From positions 164,503-228,502 of the forward strand of contig CAUYUJ010015959.1 in assembly GCA_963575745.1 (NCBI GenBank): 64,000 nucleotides of DNA, in the 5' to 3' direction. The translations under genes were made by a program, and so were the position numbers. This DNA comes from Prorocentrum cordatum. Lineage: Eukaryota > Sar > Dinophyceae > Prorocentrales > Prorocentraceae. Positions 1 to 10,065 of the stretch are shown here, one piece after another. Position 1 is the stretch's first letter. Every line of letters begins with the position of its first letter. Under the pieces are notes generated by a model. The model was not told where the DNA came from. It worked only from the letters and a program-made list of their open reading frames with translations, and ran no database searches.

Positions 1-2
1 GC

Positions 3-290
3 GTGCCTCTGGAGGCCTGGTCACCCGGTCACCCGGTCAAACGGTCAGCCGGTCAACCGGTCAGCCGGTCAGCCGGTCAGCCGGTCACCCGGTCACCGGG
101 TCACCCAGTCCACCGGTCAGCCGGTCACCCGGTCACCCGGTCAGCCGGTCATACGGTCAGCCACTCAACCGGTCCGCAGGTCAGCTTGTCAGCTGGTCAT
201 GTGGTCAGCGGGTCGACCGGTCAGCCGGTCACCCGGTCAGCTGGTCAACAGCCGGTCAACCGGTCAGCCGGTCCGCCGGTCAACCACCCT
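3..290. repeat. 8-bp tandem array (CCGGTCAG), copy 1
   Basis: Near-perfect tandem repeat of an 8-bp unit, CCGGTCAG with CCGGTCAA and CCGGTCAC variants. Because 8 is not a multiple of 3, all three frames read the same 8-residue pattern (G-Q-P-V-S-R-S-A) without stops, so the open frame is a by-product of the repeat. The stretch 171-207 (GTCCGCAGGTCAGCTTGTCA and onward) also occurs inside the second array at 20100-20137, so both arrays share an ancestor. The array is followed at 300-360 by GGATCTA-rich sequence related to 19790-19850, beside the other array. Confidence 0.95.
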
Positions 291-599
291 GAGGTTCCAT
301 GGATCTAATGGTTAGATCCGCATCTTACGGATCTATCTGGATAGATACCTCTCAAGTCGTATCTATCCATGCATGTTTCAGGATCTATCCGTGTGCAATC
401 GCCAAACGATGTTAGGAGATTCTATACATCCCAGTGTGAATATGTATATCTATATATATGTATATACGAAAAAGAATCCTCATCTTCTCCTTCTTCGGCA
501 AAAACTCACTTTCTCTCAACCCCACTTCTCGATTTCTCCTCCTCCCCCCCCCCGTCATCCGTGCCTTCAAATGTGGGCGCCCCGCGCGCAATTGCCCAT

Positions 600-1720
600 G
601 AAATCCCACCAGCCCTCTGGGCGTGGGTGGTCTAGAACAGATCCTCTTCCACCCCTCTCTCTGCCCCCTTGGGGAGGGGTTTACCCTCCCCCTACCCCCT
701 CCCCTGAACCTGGACGGAGGGTTTCGCGAGCGGTCGGACGGCTCTTTTGGGCCCAAGATGGTTCCAAGAGCGCCTCAGCGAGCCCCAGATAACCTCCAAG
801 ATGGCTCAAGATAGCGCCAGATCGCTCGAGATGGCTCCTAAGATGGTTCCAAAAGGCCCAAAGACGGCCCCAAGACGGCTCCAAGTGGCCAAAGAGCTCC
901 CCAAGGAGGCCCCGACGAGGCCCAAAATCGTTCCAAAACCTTGGGAAAATCAATGTTTTGTTTGCTTTCTCCCCGTTTCGCTTCCGATGGCCATCCAAGG
1001 TCTCAAGATGACTCCAAGATGGCCCAAGGGGGCCCCGCCAGAGGCCCAAGAGAGCCCCAAGGCGGCCCCAAGACCGCCCAAGAGCGCTTCAAGATCGCCT
1101 CACGTCAGGCCCAAGAGGCGATTTGTGGAGCTCCTGATGGGGGAGGCTAGTTAGGGAACCCTCCTCGTTGATCGATCTCCTCCAAGATGGCCCCAAGAAC
1201 GCCCCTACAGCCCCCAAGAGCGCCCCAAGAGCGCCCCAAGAGGCGCCCAGACGGCCCCAAGAGGCGCCCAAGAGGCCTCCAAGAGGCTTCCAAGAGACCC
1301 CCAAGAAGCCTCAAGCGGATCCCCGAAATGCATTTAAGACGCGTCTGACTCTTCAGTTCGCCGTCCTCTTCAATTTCTCATCCCCCTCTTCCTCCTCCTC
1401 ATCCTTCTCCTCCGTCTCCTCCTTCTCCTCCTTTTCCTCCCTCTCCTCCTTCTCGTCCTCCTCGCCCTCTCCCTACACCACATCCTCCTCCTCCTCACTC
1501 TCCTCCTCCTCCTCCTCCTCTCCTTCCTCCTCCTCGTCCTCCCCCTCCCCCTCCGACGAGGATTCCGTCTCCATCCTCCCCCTCTTGGGGTACGTGACAG
1601 CTTCCCCCGCCCGTTGTTATTCTGCGTGCCCCCCGATTTCCCTGATCACCTCAACTCCCCTGGGCGCCGTTTCTGGATGGGCTGGTGGGGATACGCGACG
1701 CGTCAACACTTTCCGAGGGC
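600..1720 (+). repeat. 1.1-kb dispersed repeat, copy 1
   Basis: Starts with AATCCCACCAGC and aligns by eye along its whole length with 18379-19425 in the same orientation. Its parts in order are: a head with GGGCG and GTGGT that can pair with CCACCAGC; a C-rich stretch with GGGGAGGGGTTTACC; a long degenerate block of CCAAGAtGGCC-type units (about 760-1330); a (TCC)n microsatellite (1377-1560); and a tail with TGGATGGGCTGGTGGGGAT. Inverted head-only copies lie near 42400-42485 and 50220-50268. No conserved protein is recognisable. It could be a non-autonomous element. Confidence 0.85.
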
Positions 1721-1934
1721 AAGGGAGGAGGATGGGAGGACATGAGGCGGAAAAGAATGGGAGGACAGAGATGGAGAGTGGTGCGGGGGAGGGAGGGGAA
1801 GAATGAGACAGGGAGAAACAGGGAGGCAATACCGATAGAGAGAGGGGGAGAGAGAGAGAGAGAGAGGCCGACACGCCGCTTCGTTGATCCGTTTGAGTTC
1901 GGGCCCGAGTTGTTGTTTTTTTTGTGATTTGGAT

Positions 1935-2111
1935 ATGGCTCGGGGCAAGCAGGCCGTGTGCGATGGCGATGGCCTGAAAGATTCCCTGGCTGCCGTGTTC
2001 AAGAAACGTTTGAGCTCGCCCACGTGTATTGAATACACGACGGAGCTGGACGACCCCGTGAATGGGGACGCGCTGTTGGAACACAAGCGGTTGATCAACG
2101 ACATCCGCAAG
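1935..2111 (+). CDS. First exon of a hypothetical multi-exon gene
   Basis: ATG at 1935 opens a frame without low complexity (begins MARGKQAVCDGDG) that reaches ...NDIRK at 2111. It is followed by a good donor, AAG|GTGACC. The next AG|GTG at 2279/2280 resumes in the same phase (phase 0) with a protein-like sequence. The exon is 59 codons, mixed in composition and hydrophilic. The intron (2112-2279) carries a GA-rich stretch. I do not recognise the product. I chose this start because the frame upstream is T-rich and not protein-like. Confidence 0.5.
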
Positions 2112-2279
2112 GTGACCAGCGGGGTTGATGTTGTTGGGGGGAGACATAAGAAGAGTAATTCAGACGATGAGGAGGAAAAAAACGAGGTGGAGAAGGGAGA
2201 GGAGCTTGAATGGGAGACGCAGCATGATGAGACGGGAGAGGAGGGGAGGAGAAAATGGAAGAGGCGGGGTCCGCCGTAG

Positions 2280-2440
2280 GTGATCAGCCCCCACGACCAG
2301 ATCACCGTGGCTGGCCTCACCGCGCCGCTCAAGAAGACGGCCAAGGACAAGTCCGACGAATGGGACTTGGGGTCAGAGGTGGACGCGTGGTGCCGCGAGC
2401 AGTCGTACATGATTATACTGGCTGTGCCGCCATTCCGCCC
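2280..2440 (+). CDS. Second exon of the same hypothetical gene
   Basis: Begins directly after the acceptor CCGTAG and reads VISPHDQITVAGLTAPLKK, then a charged segment (KDKSDEWDLGSEVDAWCREQ). The 3' limit is uncertain: the frame stays open to 2483, but the last 15 residues look non-coding. Possible donors lie at 2344 (AAG|GACAAG), 2376 (GAG|GTGGAC) or near 2420. Product unknown. Confidence 0.42.
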
Positions 2441-2814
2441 CCCATGCACCTTTCGTGGGCTAATGAACGCAGCGGTTTGGTAAGCCACCGCGAGGGGGTG
2501 TGGTTCTGGTGGCGGCAGGGACTGCAAGCGGTGAAACTGTCGCCACTATCGCGAGCTGTTGGGGGTCCTTGGGTAAAACTGTCGCCACTGTCGCGAGCTC
2601 TTGGGACTTAAGCTAACAGAGACGGTAGCGCGTGCTAAGTACTCTGATATGCTGCACACACGCCCCATGCGGGGCAGCGGATGCGTGCGATGCTGCGGCA
2701 TGTGTCGCAAGGCATATCCAAATGCAGGACACGGGGGATTCAATCGTACAACGGCCCTCCATCAACCTTCATCTTCGATTAGTCGTCTGTTGCTTCATCA
2801 TTCGTCTTTCCTAT

Positions 2815-3372
2815 CCTCATTATCGTCCTTCTTCGTTCTCCTCCTCCCCCTCCTCCTTCTCCTCCTCGCCCTCTGCCTCCTCCTCCTCTTCCTCCTCCTC
2901 CTATTCCCTCTGCCCCCGTCGTCCTCGCTCTCGTCCTTGTCCTCCTCCTGGTCCTCCTCCCCATCCAGCTCCCAGTCATCCCTCGTCGCCCCATTGCTGC
3001 TGCCAGCCCCCTGCCAACGCCCCGAGGACAGATGGGCGCCCGTCACCAGCTTGGCTCACGCCGTTCTACGTGCAGCCCACGGACCGAGGGGAGGGGTGGC
3101 GACAGCAGCGACGGCGATGTCGACGAAACAGTGAGGAGGAGGAGGAGGAGGAGGAGGAGGAGGAGGAGGACGAGGAGGAGGAGGAGGAGGAGGAGGAAAT
3201 GACGGAAAGGAGGGCGAGGAGATGAATGAGGAGGAGGATGAGGAGGAGGACGGCGGAGGATGACGAGGAGGAGGAGGAGGAGGAGGAGGCGAATGATGAT
3301 GACGAGTAGGAGGAGGAACATGAGGAGGAGGAGGAGAAGGAGGAGGAGGAGGAGGAGGAGGAGGATGAGGAG
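2815..3372. repeat. (CTC)n and (GAG)n microsatellites in an intron
   Basis: A (CTC/TCC)n run (about 2830-2960) is followed 170 bp later by (GAG)n (about 3130-3372). The two are complementary and could fold back on each other. The long Ser/Leu/Pro and Glu/Arg frames here come from the repeat and are not annotated as genes. The stretch lies between the exons at 2280 and 3400. Confidence 0.9.
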
Positions 3373-3399
3373 GCCCCTCTCGCCCCATCTCGCCGCCAG

Positions 3400-3438
3400 G
3401 ACGACGAGTGGATCTACGAGTTCGATCGCCTCCAGAAG
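3400..3438 (+). CDS. 13-codon micro-exon
   Basis: Follows the acceptor CGCCAG and encodes DDEWIYEFDRLQK in phase 0. It ends before a GC donor (AAG|GCTGGT). The next acceptor (GCAG|GCGGTC at 3916/3917) also has AG|GC, so the intron ends repeat each other, and the frame is kept into the following long exon. It was chosen because a non-repetitive protein-like string stands out inside purine repeats. Confidence 0.4.
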
Positions 3439-3651
3439 GCTGGTGTCCTCTCTGAGGGACGAGGGGAGGATGAGGAAGATGAGGAATATGAGCAGGACAC
3501 ATGAGGATCAGTAAGGGAGGATGGGGAGGATGATGGGGATGATGGACGGACGCGGGAGGAATCAGCGGATGTTAAGGCATGTGATGAGGATGCGGCGAGC
3601 GATGGTTATTGGAGGATGTCTGCAGATCCGCCTGAAAGCCATCTGAACCCC

Positions 3652-3795
3652 CTGTCTGAAAGTAGTCTGAAAGTAGTCTGAAAGTAGTCTGAAAGTAGTC
3701 TGAAACTAGTCTGAAACTAGTCTGAAAGTAGTCTGAAACTAGTCTGAAATCAGTCTGAAAGTAGTCTGAATGTAGTCTGAAAGTGGTGTGAACAT
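3652..3795. repeat. 11-bp satellite, unit GTAGTCTGAAA
   Basis: About 13 copies of an 11-bp unit made of TCTGAAA plus a variable GTAG/CTAG/TCAG spacer. It is one of three loci with the same core (also 10066-10228 and 15327-15562), each with its own 3-nt spacer preference. The minus-strand frame reading FQT/FRL/SDY repeats is a by-product. Confidence 0.93.
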
Positions 3796-3916
3796 CGTCT
3801 GGTGGCCCTGACTCGCCTTGGACATCGTCTCGGGCTCTGGGGTCCGTCGCGTGGTCATCGGCGGTTGGGCGGGATCCGGTGTAGAGTGGGTGGAGCTGTA
3901 ACACCGCCCTCCGCAG

Positions 3917-5026
3917 GCGGTCTACCGCAAGAGAGCGGCGGCGGGCAACAAGAAGAAGCCAGTGATCGAGTGGGCCCAGCCGCTGAGGCTACCATGTGGT
4001 GACAACGATGGTGCCATGGTGACAGCTGTGTTCGAGAATGGTGACACGTGGGAGGTGCCTGGATTAATATCGCAGTTGTTCAAGGAGATGCAGCAGACTG
4101 GTGTTGGTCAGCAGAAGCATACAGTATTGTGGGAGGGATCGTCGGCTTCAGATGCCGACGTCAAAATATGGGCGGTTCCTTACGCTCGGAAGGATACACT
4201 GTTCCTTGCGATATGGGAGAAAAAGTATGGATGTGGTCAGAAGATGGTTTGCCAGATGCAGATCAAAGGCCACCACAACATGAACGAAGTGGAGTCGTTA
4301 TTCAAGCGGATGGCACCGCGATACGCAAGTGGGCAGGCGAACAACAGCGACTTGGAGCAGATGAAGAGCGCTTGGCTGCGCGAGCACACCCCGCCGACCG
4401 AGGGCGATACCGTGCGGAAGAGGCCAGCTGCCGCGACACCGAAGTCAGTTGGTGCAGCTGCAGAGGACACAGCAGCACCAGCACCTGTGGGCAAGAAGCC
4501 TGCTGCTCGTACACATGATGATGCTGATGATGCTGGCGGTCTTTCTGGCGACAACAGTTCGGACATCCTGTATCATTCTGGCGCCGCTGGTGATACGGGC
4601 TCGGAGGCGCAGGTGTCAGACTCCCCAGGCGCGACGGCTTGTGATGAGCAGCCGCAGGAGCCACCATTGAAGAAGCGGCCGAGTGCAATGCAGAAGCGGC
4701 CGAGTGCAGTGGTTGAGGACACGTGCGTGAGCTTCGCCAAGCCACCAGCAGTGCAGCCACCAGCAGTGCAGCCATCACCGAACATGGAAGACAGCGCCAG
4801 CAGCAGCAGCACGCCAAAGCGGAAGAAACCCACTCCGAAGGCAGCACCGACGCCAGAGCGGAGGATGCCCACTCCGACGGCAGCACCGACGCCAGAGCAG
4901 CCGCCAGCACCAGCAGCGCCATCAGCACCAACACCAGCAGCGCCATCAGCACCAGCCACAGACCCAGCCCCACCGCAGCAGGCATCCTCGTCCGACGTGT
5001 TCGTCGTCGGCTCTGGCTTCTTCTAG
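3917..5026 (+). CDS. Long terminal exon, hypothetical protein with KRPSA repeats
   Basis: Open from the acceptor CCGCAG (3911-3916) to TAG at 5024-5026, about 369 codons. The first part (about 170 residues) is mixed and globular, with aromatic and Cys residues (WEVPGLISQLFKEMQQTG, ILYARK-like and CGQKMVCQM segments). The second half is disordered: KKRP(S/A)A repeats, then Thr-Pro-Lys-Ala and Ala-Pro repeats, ending in VFVVGSGFF. KRPAA/KRPSA-rich tails are common in predicted dinoflagellate proteins, often of repeated families, so this may be part of a mobile-element gene. Function unknown. It probably joins the exons at 1935, 2280 and 3400. Confidence 0.55.
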   Translation, partial: AVYRKRAAAGNKKKPVIEWAQPLRLPCGDNDGAMVTAVFENGDTWEVPGLISQLFKEMQQTGVGQQKHTVLWEGSSASDADVKIWAVPYARKDTLFLAIWEKKYGCGQKMVCQMQIKGHHNMNEVESLFKRMAPRYASGQANNSDLEQMKSAWLREHTPPTEGDTVRKRPAAATPKSVGAAAEDTAAPAPVGKKPAARTHDDADDAGGLSGDNSSDILYHSGAAGDTGSEAQVSDSPGATACDEQPQEPPLKKRPSAMQKRPSAVVEDTCVSFAKPPAVQPPAVQPSPNMEDSASSSSTPKRKKPTPKAAPTPERRMPTPTAAPTPEQPPAPAAPSAPTPAAPSAPATDPAPPQQASSSDVFVVGSGFF

Positions 5027-5149
5027 CTGCGCGTCGCGAGGACCTGCGGGGATGCTCGATGTGTAACTCGGGGAGGAAAGGAACGGCGGATGATTTACGA
5101 ATAGTTGAGGATGAGTGGAGGAGGGATGATGACGATGGACAGGCGAGGG

Positions 5150-5300
5150 AAGGGTGGAGCGGGCACGGATGGGGAGCGGACGGAGCAGGAGGAGGAGGGA
5201 GAGGAGGAGACGAGGAGGAGGAGGAAGGAGGAGGAGGAGGAGGGGGAGGAGGAGGAGGATGAGGAGAAGCAGGAGGAGGATGAGGAGGAGGAGGGACGGC
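5150..5300. repeat. (GGA)n microsatellite
   Basis: GGA/GAG trinucleotide run with interruptions. It follows the stop at 5026 and precedes the next exon candidate. Frames across it give Glu, Gly or Arg strings only. Confidence 0.9.
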
Positions 5301-5335
5301 CACGAATGCCCCTCCTCCACGAAGACCCAGCCAGG

Positions 5336-5462
5336 ACATCATCGCGAACAACGGGGTGATCCACCCCGACCAGCTGGGCCCGCGCCCGTGCTCGCTGCCG
5401 CGGGCTGGCCAGACATTCGAACATCGCCTCGTGGCTCCGTGCTTGGAAACGTGTTCCCAACC
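5336..5462 (+). CDS. Candidate exon, hypothetical
   Basis: After the acceptor AGCCAG the frame reads DIIANNGVIHPDQLGPRPC and continues with a balanced composition to about LVAPCLET before repeats resume. It may be a 5' exon of the gene whose large exon starts at 6524. Support is only a plausible acceptor and protein-like content between two microsatellites. Confidence 0.28.
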
Positions 5463-5469
5463 TACTCCA

Positions 5470-5640
5470 TCGTCATAGTCGTCGTCGTTGTCGGATTCGT
5501 AAGCTTATATAGTCATCGTCGTCGTCATCGTCATCGTCGTCATCGTGGTCAGCGTCGCCGTCATCATCGTCGCCCTCGCCATCGTCTTCGTCGACGTCGT
5601 CGTCATCCTTGCCCTCTCTCATCACGTTCCCCTCATCGCT
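5470..5640. repeat. (GTC/CAT)n trinucleotide repeat
   Basis: GTC, ATC and CAT triplets dominate. Further C-rich degenerate sequence continues to about 5880. Between 5640 and 6240 I see no gene. Confidence 0.8.
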
Positions 5641-6244
5641 CCCACCTCCACCAAGGACATCCTCAACCTCGTCCTGGTCACTTCACCCGCCCTCCCCTCC
5701 GACGTCGGCTGTGCTCCTCGACCTCGGCCCCACCCCCTCTGGGTAGATCCCTACCTCCATCCCGTCCCCCCTCAGCAGGCCCGCCTCCGCCAGGGACACG
5801 CAATCTCACCCTCAACCTCGTCCAGGTCACTCAGGGCCCCCCCCCCCTCCCCTCCGACATCGGCAGTGGTATTCGACCCCGTCCCTACTCCATATGGAGG
5901 GTCAACACACGCAGCGTGGGGTCGCAGGGATCAGAATCCGAATGAAAAGCGGGGTCGCGGGGATCCGACTCAGAATGGGGGTAAAACGGAGGTCGAGCGC
6001 CATAGCTGTATCGGGTCGAGTCGAATGGTGAAAAGCCCACCTGTCGATAAGACTCGGTTTCACGACATCCGAACGTGGGTGCACTTCGTCCCGCGCGCGT
6101 CCGCGCTGATGGCGAGCAGCTGGCAGCGCGACGCAGGGGCAGCAGAGGACACTCTGTATGGGGGCAAGTGCATTGGAGGATGGAGATGTTTGGAGGCATG
6201 GAGGAAGAGGCATGTCAGGAAGAGAAAGGGGGAGAAGAGGCGTT

Positions 6245-6480
6245 GCACGCAGAAGGGTTAGGAGTGGAGGAGGAGGAGGAGGAATGACAGGATAGAGAGG
6301 GGATGGTGTGGAGTGGAGGAGGGACAGCAGCGAGGAGGAGGAGTAGGAGGAGGAGGGGGAGGAATGTCAGACAGGAGACGTGGGGGACAAGGAGAAGTGG
6401 ATGAGGAGGAGGAGGAGGAGGAGGAGGAGGAGGAGGAGGAGGAAGAGGAGGAGGAGGAGGAGGAGGAGGAGGAGGAGTGA
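6245..6480. repeat. (GGA)n/(GAG)n microsatellite
   Basis: Nearly pure GGA/GAG triplets just 5' of the large exon. The Arg/Glu-only codons of the frame upstream of 6524 come from this run and should not be counted as part of the protein. Confidence 0.95.
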
Positions 6481-6523
6481 CAGGGGAAGAAGATGTGGCA
6501 TTTTCATGAAACAGAATCCCCAG

Positions 6524-8851
6524 GATCACCCCCTCCAGCCGATCATCGCGGTGGACGCGTCCAGCGACGACGGCGCCCCGCTGGTCCGCCCCGAGAGCCA
6601 GGTCGGCGGCGACGAGGCGCCCCTGACCAGCCTGGTGCCCAACGCGCAGCGCCTGGCCAACACGCTCGCCAAGCTGGAGGCCGCCTCGGTGAAGGACGCC
6701 GAGTCGCGGCACACGGAGGAGCTCGAGCAGCTGGAGCGCTCCGCGCGTGGCAGCGATGGCGGTGATGACAGTGATGCGCCCTCCTCGCCAGCAGCCGCAG
6801 CACGTCCGCCAGCAGAGCCAGGCACGGACTCCCTGGATCCAGGCGGCGGGTTTGGCCAGTCGGAGCTCGAGGACCACCAGAGGCGCAAGTCGCTGGGGGC
6901 GCAGCTCGGCAGCATCCCGCAGGTGCCCGATTCCTCGGACGACGACATCATTCGCGACCTGGGGGAGGAGGCTCGCAAGCTGGAGGAGAATCTGAAGTCG
7001 GAGGCCGCCGTTGAGGAAGCCCGCGCTCAGGAGGCTGAGGCAGCTGCACAGCGCATCGAGGACGAGCGCGTGGCGGCAGAGGCAGAGGCGAAGCGCGTGC
7101 AGGACGATCACAGTAGTTGGCTGAGGAAGCAGCAAGAGGAGTGGATTCAGGAGCGCGAGGCTCGGCAGCAGGCTGCGAAGGAGCAAGTCGAGGAGAGGAT
7201 GAAGCAGTCTGTGGATGCCGAGGAGAAGCAGAGGCAAGAAGCACGCGAGATGAAGATCAAGGCGAAGCAGGAGGAGATTGTGAAGCGCTTGGAGGACATG
7301 AGACAGAAGCATGACGCTGCTCGGAAGTGCGCCGAGGCAAGGGTGGCCCAGGCAAGTGCGAGGATGTCTTCGGCAGAGGCTGGGATCAAGGCAGCAGCGC
7401 ATACCATGCAGGAGAGCCTTAAGCTGGTCGCGTCGTCCCCCTTCCGCCACGAGCAGGCTGCGCTCAAAGGCGAGGCGAGCACCGAGGTCGGCCCGACAGT
7501 TTTGGACACGCAGGCCGCACGTGAGGCAGGAGTTGACGTGGAACGTGCTGGAGGTGACGACGATGGAGACGACATCTTGAAGCAGTGCGACAGGCAGCTC
7601 CACAGGAGTCGGAGCCGCAGCCCCAAATTAGCACTCGGCGGAAAGGGCTGGCTACAGGGCGACGGCGGTCAGACACCTGAGACGCAGCCCGTAGCACAAG
7701 AGCTTAGGGAACGCATGGTGCCGCTTGCAGAAGCTACGAAGAAGGACCTCATTGATCAGATCGAGGTGGAGACGTCCCTCATCACCAAGGACATATGCGG
7801 CGGCGCCGAGGCAAATGAGGCCTCCATCGAGTTCGCTACCCAGCGCCTCGTGCAGCTGTTCAACTCAGATTCGGTGCAACGACTTCACCAACTTCGTGCT
7901 GCAGATCCTATGTGGGCTTTGGAGCAGCGCAAAGCCACAGGCATGAGTGACCAGGAGCAAGACGAGGAGTCCGCCGAGTTCTGGAAAGAGATGCAGGGTA
8001 AGAACTTCTTCTTCGACCTGGACGAGTCGTCTTCAAATCCAGCAGCGGCAAAGTGGAGGAGGGAAAAAGCCATCAACGCGGACCTGGCTGATAAGTACAC
8101 GCAGAAGAAGGGGTGGCCCGCGAAAGCGGACTTCAGGGCTGAGTGGTTGAAAGGTCATTTCGAGATCTGGAAGAAGAAGACGGAGTTCCGACGTGGCGAC
8201 ATCAACGAGAAGACCGAGGCCATGGACGGCCAGTACATCTTGCTGGCTAAGATCGTGATGGAGGAAGGTGGTGGGTTGGCGGGCCTGCGCGCAGGCATCA
8301 ACTGGTGCCAGAGTTGCGTCATGATGGGCGGGGACCAGCTCGAGTACTGCTCGAAGTCCAAGCAGCTGAAGTACCTGCACGTCGTCCACAAGCTGAAGGA
8401 CAAGTACAAGAAGGTGATGGAGAAGTGGACTTCCTGGGTCAACGAGGAGCCATCGCAGGCGGAGGCGAGGATCGCCGCGGCAAAGGCAGAGGAGGCGAGC
8501 CAGGGGCAGCAGGGGCGGCCAGGATCCGCGGCCGACGGGGCGGTGGCGCTCGCGGACGCAGCTGGCAGCGCGGCTGACGGGGCGGCGACGCCCATGCCAG
8601 AGGGCGCGACCAAGAAGCGGAAGCACGGCCAGGAGGCGGCGGCGAGTGGCGGGGCGCCCGCTGGCGGGCCGCCCGCTACGGTGCTGAAGCCCAAGCCCAA
8701 GAAGAAGAGCAAGAAGGGCGCTGGTGACGGCGGAGACGGAGGCGATGGTGGAGATGGCGGTGGAGATGGAGGCGGAGGCGACGTACCGAAGAAGCCGAGC
8801 AAGCAGCCGCCGTTCCTTCTGGAGTTCAAGAAGGTCATCGGAGGCGTTTGA
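6524..8851 (+). CDS. Large exon: coiled-coil hypothetical protein
   Basis: The frame starts after an acceptor (CCCCAG, 6518-6523) and runs about 775 codons to TGA at 8849-8851. Residues about 20-130 are acidic and linker-like. About 150-290 is a long Ala/Glu/Lys/Arg coiled coil (AEAKRVQDDHSSWLRKQQEE and onward). The middle holds RSRSRSPK. A globular part (about 380-640) is rich in Trp, Lys and Glu, with FWKEMQGKNFFFDLDES and a CQSCVMMGG segment. The C-terminus is Ala-rich, then Lys-rich (nuclear-signal-like KPKPKKKSKKG), then Gly-Asp repeats, ending FLLEFKKVIGGV. I recognise no enzyme domain. It is probably nuclear and protein- or nucleic-acid-binding, by composition only. Confidence 0.62.
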   Translation, partial: DHPLQPIIAVDASSDDGAPLVRPESQVGGDEAPLTSLVPNAQRLANTLAKLEAASVKDAESRHTEELEQLERSARGSDGGDDSDAPSSPAAAARPPAEPGTDSLDPGGGFGQSELEDHQRRKSLGAQLGSIPQVPDSSDDDIIRDLGEEARKLEENLKSEAAVEEARAQEAEAAAQRIEDERVAAEAEAKRVQDDHSSWLRKQQEEWIQEREARQQAAKEQVEERMKQSVDAEEKQRQEAREMKIKAKQEEIVKRLEDMRQKHDAARKCAEARVAQASARMSSAEAGIKAAAHTMQESLKLVASSPFRHEQAALKGEASTEVGPTVLDTQAAREAGVDVERAGGDDDGDDILKQCDRQLHRSRSRSPKLALGGKGWLQGDGGQTPETQPVAQELRERMVPLAEATKKDLIDQIEVETSLITKDICGGAEANEASIEFATQRLVQLFNSDSVQRLHQLRAADPMWALEQRKATGMSDQEQDEESAEFWKEMQGKNFFFDLDESSSNPAAAKWRREKAINADLADKYTQKKGWPAKADFRAEWLKGHFEIWKKKTEFRRGDINEKTEAMDGQYILLAKIVMEEGGGLAGLRAGINWCQSCVMMGGDQLEYCSKSKQLKYLHVVHKLKDKYKKVMEKWTSWVNEEPSQAEARIAAAKAEEASQGQQGRPGSAADGAVALADAAGSAADGAATPMPEGATKKRKHGQEAAASGGAPAGGPPATVLKPKPKKKSKKGAGDGGDGGDGGDGGGDGGGGDVPKKPSKQPPFLLEFKKVIGGV

Positions 8852-8885
8852 ACCAACACTGATCAGGGGGAGGTAAGAGGAATAG

Positions 8886-8920
<35 letters not shown>

Positions 8921-9180
8921 GAGGAGGAGGAGGAGGAGGAGGAGGAGGAGGAAGATGAGGAGGAAGAGGAGGAAGAGGAGGATGAGGATGAGGAGGAGGG
9001 GGGTGAGGAGGAGGATGAAACGGATGAGGATGCAGAAGACGATGGAGGAGTCATCGACCCTCCTTCTCGTATCCCCCTTCCCCCGCCCCTCTCATCTTCT
9101 TCATCGTCCCCGTCCCCATCCTCGCCCCATCCTCTCCTCGTCCTCGCCTCATCCTCGTCGTCGTCGTCCTCATCCTCGTC
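8886..9180. repeat. (ATG)n, (GAG)n and (CTC)n microsatellites
   Basis: (GAT)n at 8886-8920, then (GAG)n to about 9010, then a pyrimidine-rich complement (about 9060-9180). All reading frames are low complexity. Confidence 0.92.
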
Positions 9181-9261
9181 ATTCGCCATCCCATCCCCAT
9201 CCTCGCATCCGAAAGAGGATCGTCAGACTAAGAAGACCCTGTCGGATAAACGGTCGACTTG

Positions 9262-9787
9262 CGATCCCATGTTCCCCTGTCCCACAAGTTGAAGAACATG
9301 TGCAACGCGGTGTCGGGGCAGGCGAGCACGGTGAGCTCGAGCATCAGGAGCGACAAGCTCTGGTCATGGGCCCTCGCAGTGGTGAAGCTCCCAGACGGCA
9401 CCGAGGAGGCTCTGACGAAGCCTTTTCAGGATGCCCTCCAGAAGGCCACCAGTGCCCCCCACCTACTCGATCTCCCCCTCTCTCTATATCTCTCTCTCCC
9501 TCCATCGTACCCCCCCCTCGTTCATCGATATCCTCGTCTCCCCCCCTTCCGCGGTTAACTCGGAGATCGTGGGTGATCCGCAGCTGGGCCAGCTGTTCTC
9601 GGTCGAGCTGTCCGAGTTCAAGCGGTCGGTTGACGAGGATGCGTTCGAGCCAGCGCTGAAGAAGGCGAACCACAAGCTCAAGAAGCCTATCGAGCGCCTG
9701 GCCAGCGAAGTGAGCAGGCTGCTCAGGCAGCACGCGGAGCGCACGAAGGATTCGGATGCCAGCCAGCACACGCATTCGAACAAATGA
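9262..9787 (+). CDS. Two-exon 3' end of a hypothetical gene
   Basis: Exon a (about 9262-9444) reads HVPLSHKLKNMCNAVSGQAS and ends TKPFQDALQK at AAG|GCCACC, a GC donor. Exon b starts after CCGCAG at 9584 in the same phase (LGQLFSVELSEFKRSVDEDA), continues with KKANHKLKKPIERLASEVSR and stops at 9785-9787. The 139-bp intron is pyrimidine-rich. The product is helical and charged, with no domain I recognise. The first exon boundary is uncertain. Spliced in this way the two halves form one smooth sequence. Confidence 0.5.
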
Positions 9788-10065
9788 GTGTATGCGCAGC
9801 GATTCAACGCAATCGATATACCGATTTGCACATGATGGTTCGAAAACTTCGCTTGCATCATATAATTGACAGGTGGGGAATAACAACGGCAACTGATTTG
9901 AATCGCATGCATACGCTCAATTGTGAAATATTCTCAGATCCGCCGACCCCCCTCGAAATATCTGATCTCGGGGCCCGTCCGAACGGCGGCGACGGCAAAT
10001 TCTGCAGCCCATGACCCACAACACGGTCGGGCACCATAATTTTCACGGATTGCAGTGTCCGCGAC

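Noticed and set aside
600-640. tRNA-derived SINE head (AATCCCACC as a box B end)
   Set aside because: Only the last bases of a box B are present, and no box A or cloverleaf can be drawn.
6260-9180. Long Arg- or Glu-only extensions at the ends of exons
   Set aside because: Encoded by (GGA)n/(GAG)n and cut off at the nearest splice acceptor.
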